Shown here: one piece after another, positions 52,401 through 55,910 of the stretch | Layout: the number at the start of each line of letters is the position of its first letter | Position numbering within the stretch: the stretch's first letter is position 1 | Assembly (NCBI GenBank): GCA_910583795.1 | Contig: CAJTZQ010000009.1 | Coordinates: forward strand, 10,506-66,415 | Source: an uncultured Muribaculaceae bacterium | GTDB taxonomy: Bacteria; Bacteroidota; Bacteroidia; Bacteroidales; Muribaculaceae | Reading direction: 5' to 3' | DNA: 55,910 bases | The notes under the pieces: generated by a model | Databases searched by the model: none | The model's input: only the letters and a program-made list of their open reading frames with translations | What the model was told of the DNA's origin: nothing | Translations under genes and position numbers: made by a program

Positions 52401-55227
52401 CAGGAGTCTTGACAGGAATATTTCTATTCTCGTCATTAAGTAGAATCCACTTCTTACTTTCAATCCCTTTTTCATTCGTCACAACGGCAAGAATCCAACT
52501 GTCGGTATAGCCGCTTCCTACAGGAACATTCACGTACGAAGCTCCCTCTTTAGCCACTATTTCTTTTCCTGGAACCCAAAGAGGTGTCATATATGGAGGT
52601 TTGCTATCGCCTCTCCTCCATAACACTGTAGTTGCCATAGTTCGGGTTGTATCCTCCGGCAATGTAAATGAAATTTCATATTTTCCGGATGGCAATTTAT
52701 CAGACGGCAATTTCAATATCGGACTTTCAAACTCTCCTGACAAAACTATATTTTTATCCTCTTTATTTTCCAACCGATATTTCACATGCTGTATAGAAGG
52801 AAGTCCGAGCATATCATAAACCGGCACATTAAAGGTCACCTCGTCTTTATCTATACATGTTTCCTCCGGGATGGATGGATCGACGTTAAATCCTGTCCCC
52901 ATTGAAAACCTGAAATCCGGTGCGCTCTGCGTCTCTCCGGAAGGAGAGGTGGCTGAAACGGTTAAAGAATATGTTCCATATTCAAATTCAGTATTCTTTA
53001 AATTATCTGTAGGCAATGTGATCTCAAAATTACCATTTATATCCGTTGCAAGCTCCCCTCCATAAGAAGCATTGGAGTTTGAACCGTTCCAATAGCGCCA
53101 CCATGGATTCCACCTCACATTATATGATATTTTTGCATCGCTCACAGGCATGCCTGAATATGTCTTTACCGTGCCCTTGAAATTAAGGACATCCCCGGCA
53201 CTATAATTTTGGGTTGAATCTTTTTTGATTTCAATAAAAAAACCGGGAGTCTTATACTCAGCCACTTCCACATTTGTTCTGCCAGCCGTATTTCCATTAT
53301 AGGATGTAAAAAACGCCTGAAGGGTATACATTCCCAACATTCCGGAAGATGGGATATTAAATTTTCCATTGCATCTCCCGTCGGAATCTGTAACGAGGGT
53401 AAGCGAGTCTATCTTATTATAATTAGCATCCCTGAGATATACATCTACTTTTTCATTCCTCAGCAAGCAATTATTTGAAGAAGTTCTTGTCCACCCGATT
53501 AAGGCGAATTGCATTTCCGAACCCGGCTTATATATTGCAAGATCAGTCAATATATTAGCAAACGCAGTCTCTTTATCACTTTGATGCCTATAGTTATATC
53601 CAAACCATTCTTCGGCAGACGATTGACCGTATTTAGCTTTTACCCTATAATAACCTTTAGGCATGATGAAACCACCTTCGGCATCGGTCTTACCGGTTTT
53701 AACTATTTTTTTTCTGTCATTGCCATACACAGTTACCTGCGCTCCTGCTATCGGCTTTTGATTACGTGAATCAACCACATATACCATCCCTGAATTTTCT
53801 TCCAATGAATTGGATGTCGATATCAAAGCTATCTCTGTGACATTGACCGCACCTACCGACCAAAGCTCCAGCCGGTCTCTCCATCCTGATGTCAAGGTGG
53901 AGGATTGAGAGGGTATCATGACATATTTCCCGGGTGCCAATTCCGGAATCTCGAATTCACATTTCTCTGAAAACGGGATTTCTCCTTTCACTTCCAACGG
54001 CACAGATGCCACTTTGGTGCATCCGGAAGGGAATTTACGCATGTTGACAGAATTGACTGTAACCAATGACTCCGGCACCTTATATATCAGAATGTAGGAA
54101 TTGTTGACATTGTTAACTGTGGCTTTCCCCTTTATAATGGTGTTGGGAAGAGCTACATTTGCAATCTCTATCCTTACACCCTTTTGCGATATTTCATCCA
54201 AATCATATTTGATAACACCCGCTCCATATGAATCCGGAAATTCCTTCAACCAATCCTTCATTTGGGCGTATATCTGCTTTTGAGCCACAGGGGTGAAGAC
54301 ATCACTATTATATCTTACCGACTGATAATATGCATGCAAGGGCCTTGCATCCCATTCATTGTGAATTAACCGATCCTTCAAGTCATTCAGGATAGCTCTC
54401 TGCTTGATTGGCTCCATATTTTTAGCCCATTCCACACCCGCTACAACCTCGGCAGCCGTGTTTCCTTTATTCTTGTGATATTCATATAGACCTTCAAGCA
54501 AACTGTCTGCTTTCCTGGAACATTGTGCCGGAAGAGAAAAAGATGTTGATTTGACGTTGCCGAATGGAATCATCTTATCGGGAATATCGTTGCCGAAGGC
54601 TTTTAGATTTTTGACACTTGAATACACTAAAAAATCATAGACAGCCAGTCCACATTCTTCAGCTTGTTCAGAATTCACCAAGACAGAGGCTATATCTTTT
54701 ATCGGCATAGCTTTTGAAAAAGCATCAGCTCCAACCGCTTTCTCAGTCAGGTCTAACACCTTTTTACAAAATTGATCTCTTCCCCAACTTAAAGGATCGG
54801 CAGGTAAGCTGTCGGTAGGGAGCAACCTCTGATTATAATTCCATGCATTGTCTTGATACAGCTGTCGATAAAGTGTCGCCTCAAGTAAATAAAACAATTG
54901 TGAATAAGGCGCATCAAGTACATTGGCGGCAGAATCGAGCATTTCAGCATTATTGATGAAACTTGATTGCGATACAAGATTTCGTGCCACAACCACTTGA
55001 ATTGCAGCTTTCAATGCTTCTAAACCATTTTTTGAAGAAACCGCTTTCTTAAAATGCGGCATAGCATCTTTCTCCACATTTTCAGGAAACGCGAAATCCG
55101 GATTTTCAAAAGTGGTTTTTCCACTGACATTCGTTGCACTTGCCATAAAAGTTGATAATTGGCTAATAAACAACAAGGCTGCAATTAAGGCAGCCTTGAT
55201 ATTACGGGTAAGAACTTTATTTACCAT
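49471..55227 (-). CDS. Alpha-2-macroglobulin-like protein lacking the thioester motif
   Basis: This is a very large exported protein of 1918 residues. Residues 1-31 are a signal peptide (AALIAALLFISQLSTFMASA) without a lipobox. Macroglobulin-type beta domains follow, including VVDSRNQKPIAGAQVTVYGN (near 490) and YLRDANYNKIDSLTLVTDSD (near 600). A segment at about 1110-1172 is acidic and low-complexity (KKMESADAVAEEMPEPVEAG) and may be bait-like. The A2M core is near 1176-1220 (FYPVLKSDSDGNVVVDFKTP), then the helical TED-like domain with LQNPDGGWTWCPDMRSSAF near 1490. Where thioester members have CxEQ, this protein has D1385-S-K-N, so covalent trapping is not expected. It has no PbpC neighbour. 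Function, possibly protease inhibition, is inferred from the family only. Confidence 0.9.
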   Translation of the reverse strand: MVNKVLTRNIKAALIAALLFISQLSTFMASATNVSGKTTFENPDFAFPENVEKDAMPHFKKAVSSKNGLEALKAAIQVVVARNLVSQSSFINNAEMLDSAANVLDAPYSQLFYLLEATLYRQLYQDNAWNYNQRLLPTDSLPADPLSWGRDQFCKKVLDLTEKAVGADAFSKAMPIKDIASVLVNSEQAEECGLAVYDFLVYSSVKNLKAFGNDIPDKMIPFGNVKSTSFSLPAQCSRKADSLLEGLYEYHKNKGNTAAEVVAGVEWAKNMEPIKQRAILNDLKDRLIHNEWDARPLHAYYQSVRYNSDVFTPVAQKQIYAQMKDWLKEFPDSYGAGVIKYDLDEISQKGVRIEIANVALPNTIIKGKATVNNVNNSYILIYKVPESLVTVNSVNMRKFPSGCTKVASVPLEVKGEIPFSEKCEFEIPELAPGKYVMIPSQSSTLTSGWRDRLELWSVGAVNVTEIALISTSNSLEENSGMVYVVDSRNQKPIAGAQVTVYGNDRKKIVKTGKTDAEGGFIMPKGYYRVKAKYGQSSAEEWFGYNYRHQSDKETAFANILTDLAIYKPGSEMQFALIGWTRTSSNNCLLRNEKVDVYLRDANYNKIDSLTLVTDSDGRCNGKFNIPSSGMLGMYTLQAFFTSYNGNTAGRTNVEVAEYKTPGFFIEIKKDSTQNYSAGDVLNFKGTVKTYSGMPVSDAKISYNVRWNPWWRYWNGSNSNASYGGELATDINGNFEITLPTDNLKNTEFEYGTYSLTVSATSPSGETQSAPDFRFSMGTGFNVDPSIPEETCIDKDEVTFNVPVYDMLGLPSIQHVKYRLENKEDKNIVLSGEFESPILKLPSDKLPSGKYEISFTLPEDTTRTMATTVLWRRGDSKPPYMTPLWVPGKEIVAKEGASYVNVPVGSGYTDSWILAVVTNEKGIESKKWILLNDENRNIPVKTPENNGKIWITFSGMHDFNQKVGTVVVISESATRKLSVKTETFRDHISSGDKEQWRFKFSINDKTVGNVPAFAVMSDKALNALSPFAWSFNVGRNFSRLTTSMTAFMVGNIFTSARFSKELHYTDVVDPIPEWMTYGYNLGNGGRNYFGLRTTSAAMIRGVRTKGVSNCEAETADADEVFYAVEQQTAPRYANMSMKKMESADAVAEEMPEPVEAGAGGVDSKETELRPVEMPLAFFYPVLKSDSDGNVVVDFKTPNYNTTWQFQIMGYTDDLLTAGLVKDAVASKQVMVRSNLPRYLRTGDKAQITALVYNNSDKSMPLGGELIVFNPLTGEKLASQLLKAEETAPSANRLVSLEWDVPANLSAIGIRAYAYGENHSDGEQTVIPVVPSSTPVIESTQFYIGKDKQNFSKKLPKFSKDANLTLKYCDNPIWECALSLPSISTPDSKNVLSLMKALYANSIAFDIVAEYPEIKNGLEKVLTSNEESAQNVLKSNLEKDATLKTVELNSTPWVNNASSETLRMKHLNTLLDPKVASDAVKRLMNDVRSLQNPDGGWTWCPDMRSSAFISRKVLLSFGMMKRSGVLPSGSEPMIKKGIAYCDKNVYDNYVKSGHKFSTTDILSYLYIRSFFDMGNGPSGFSGLKKKALERISKEWEHFSIYEKSIAAILLSRSKGYEREAGVILESLNQFASKSESKGWWFDNLSSGYNGWSKLSTTAIALEAYSEIEPMAPAVDGLRQWLVLQKETENWGANSNTVEVIQAILSSGSKWTDSNDAPVIKLGNKQLSLPEGEMLTGLITLSIDPKLASGKDLKIEKSSSGPAWGGVISQFVAPIKDVKAEKCENLKIEKKLLVVKDTPSGEVATEGAIKVGDKVRVTITLTCDKDMSYVALIDERGACLEPAEQISGYTYEDGLGMYREIRDSKTSFFIDFLPKGVNVISYDCYADREGVYSIGIASVQSQYSPLQTAHSAGATISVEPK

Positions 55228-55366
55228 GAAAATATACTGTTTTCAGTCATGTCAAACTAACGGGTCTCATAGGGGGTACTCGTCAAAAAAACAATAATTC
55301 ACCTTTTTGATTTTCACCTTTCAATATAAGAATGATTTTAAAGCAAAAGAGGTTCACATTAAAGGT
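55228..55366. other. Spacer upstream of the macroglobulin gene
   Basis: These 139 nt contain no gene and no full promoter match. TTAGTTTG on the minus strand near 55253 is one base off the -7 consensus. I see no terminator between the small periplasmic gene and the macroglobulin gene, so they may be cotranscribed. Confidence 0.3.
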
Positions 55367-55852
55367 TTATTTACCTCTCTTCTTAGGATGCTTTTTATGA
55401 CGCATCTCCTCCATTTTTTTCCGGAAAGACTCTTCCGCAGATTTCATCTTAAAAATCTGTTTCTGGCTTAAAAAGACCGAGAATTTCGCATCATATTCTT
55501 TCTCGATAGAAGCATCTTCTGCCTTTGCCTTGTTGATAGCTTCCGTCACAGTTTTATAGTCATCTTCAGTAGCATCTTTATTTTTTTTCACTTTTTTCTC
55601 TAAACTGCGGGCTTCCCTCATGGCAGCGAACCGTTTCGCCGACATTTCGTTATAGAGATCGAAAAACTTTTGCTGCTGATCATCTCTAAGATCCATTTCT
55701 TGAGCCAGATATTTCAATTTAAACTCCTGGATCTCTTTGAAAATCTGTTCCTTGGACTTGCCATCCGGAGAGGGGCACTCAGTGACTTCTCCCTTGGAAA
55801 TCGCGCTACCGAATATAGACAGCATCAATATTAACAAAATATGTTTTAACAT
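55367..55852 (-). CDS. Small helical exported protein, Spy/CpxP-like
   Basis: This is a 161-residue exported protein. The signal peptide is MLKHILLILMLSIFGSAISKG. The mature part is highly charged and helical, with MDLRDDQQQKFFDLYNEMSA resembling the LTxxQ-type helix of Spy/CpxP periplasmic chaperones. A basic tail (MRHKKHPKKRGK) ends it. In Bacteroidales such proteins commonly sit beside an ECF sigma/anti-sigma pair, which would be upstream and outside the window. The similarity is by pattern only, so the chaperone role is tentative. Confidence 0.7.
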   Translation of the reverse strand: MLKHILLILMLSIFGSAISKGEVTECPSPDGKSKEQIFKEIQEFKLKYLAQEMDLRDDQQQKFFDLYNEMSAKRFAAMREARSLEKKVKKNKDATEDDYKTVTEAINKAKAEDASIEKEYDAKFSVFLSQKQIFKMKSAEESFRKKMEEMRHKKHPKKRGK

Positions 55853-55910
55853 ATCAATAAGTAGTCACTAAAAATTAATGTACATATGTTGGCATGTTTT
55901 TTGCATATCT

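Overview
The window reads as a chromosomal segment of an anaerobic Bacteroidota bacterium, order Bacteroidales. The evidence is a complex I cluster with fused nuoCD and no nuoE/F/G, an 80-residue-class epsilon subunit, a long secreted ATP synthase subunit a, a Bacteroides-type glycogen cluster (debranching enzyme, glycosyltransferase, GH57), menaquinone genes, and promoters of the form TTG / 19-20 nt / TAnnTTTG. A Muribaculaceae-like origin is my guess and is not proven by anything in the sequence. Almost everything is core metabolism. I see no prophage, transposase, CRISPR array, tRNA or restriction system.

Layout. 1-4.9 kb (mostly minus): serB, a five-repeat DUF349 protein, a secreted cyclophilin and a small unknown protein. 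5.0-7.8 kb (plus): a cytidylate-kinase-like protein, the RNase P RNA gene (rnpB) with its terminator, and a YihY/BrkB membrane protein. 8.0-12.9 kb (plus): a three-gene glycogen operon with promoter and terminator. 13.0-25.7 kb (minus): nadE, tsaC/Sua5, a polyprenyl-phosphate sugar transferase, a ClC channel with CBS domains, fmt, menD, menB, menC, a roughly 200-bp inverted-repeat element, menE, and a Crp-family regulator. 26.0-43.6 kb (minus): one tight 18-gene block in which all eight ATP synthase genes lie inside the complex I genes, in the order nuoA-B-CD-H, atpD-C-B-E-F-H-A-G, nuoI-J-K-L-M-N. 43.7-47.0 kb (minus): a TonB-dependent receptor and a lipoprotein. 47.1-49.4 kb (plus): L-serine ammonia-lyase behind a structured leader, then RNase Z. 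49.4-55.9 kb (minus): a 1918-residue alpha-2-macroglobulin-like protein without a thioester motif, and a small Spy/CpxP-like periplasmic protein.

How the genes work together. The nuo block pumps protons using an electron donor other than NADH directly, since the NADH module is absent. The men genes make the quinone it reduces, and the embedded atp genes use the gradient. NadE supplies NAD.

The points most worth a second look are the atp operon nested exactly between nuoH and nuoI, including a strong stem-loop right after atpA. Next are intergenic islands of degenerate repeats that always have a period of exactly 7 nt, abut or overlap stop codons, and in one case run up to the 5' end of rnpB. 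Others are the inverted-repeat element inside the men genes, a terminator-like leader ahead of sdaA, a palindrome on the TonB-receptor promoter, and Lys/Ala-rich tails on GH57 and NuoI.
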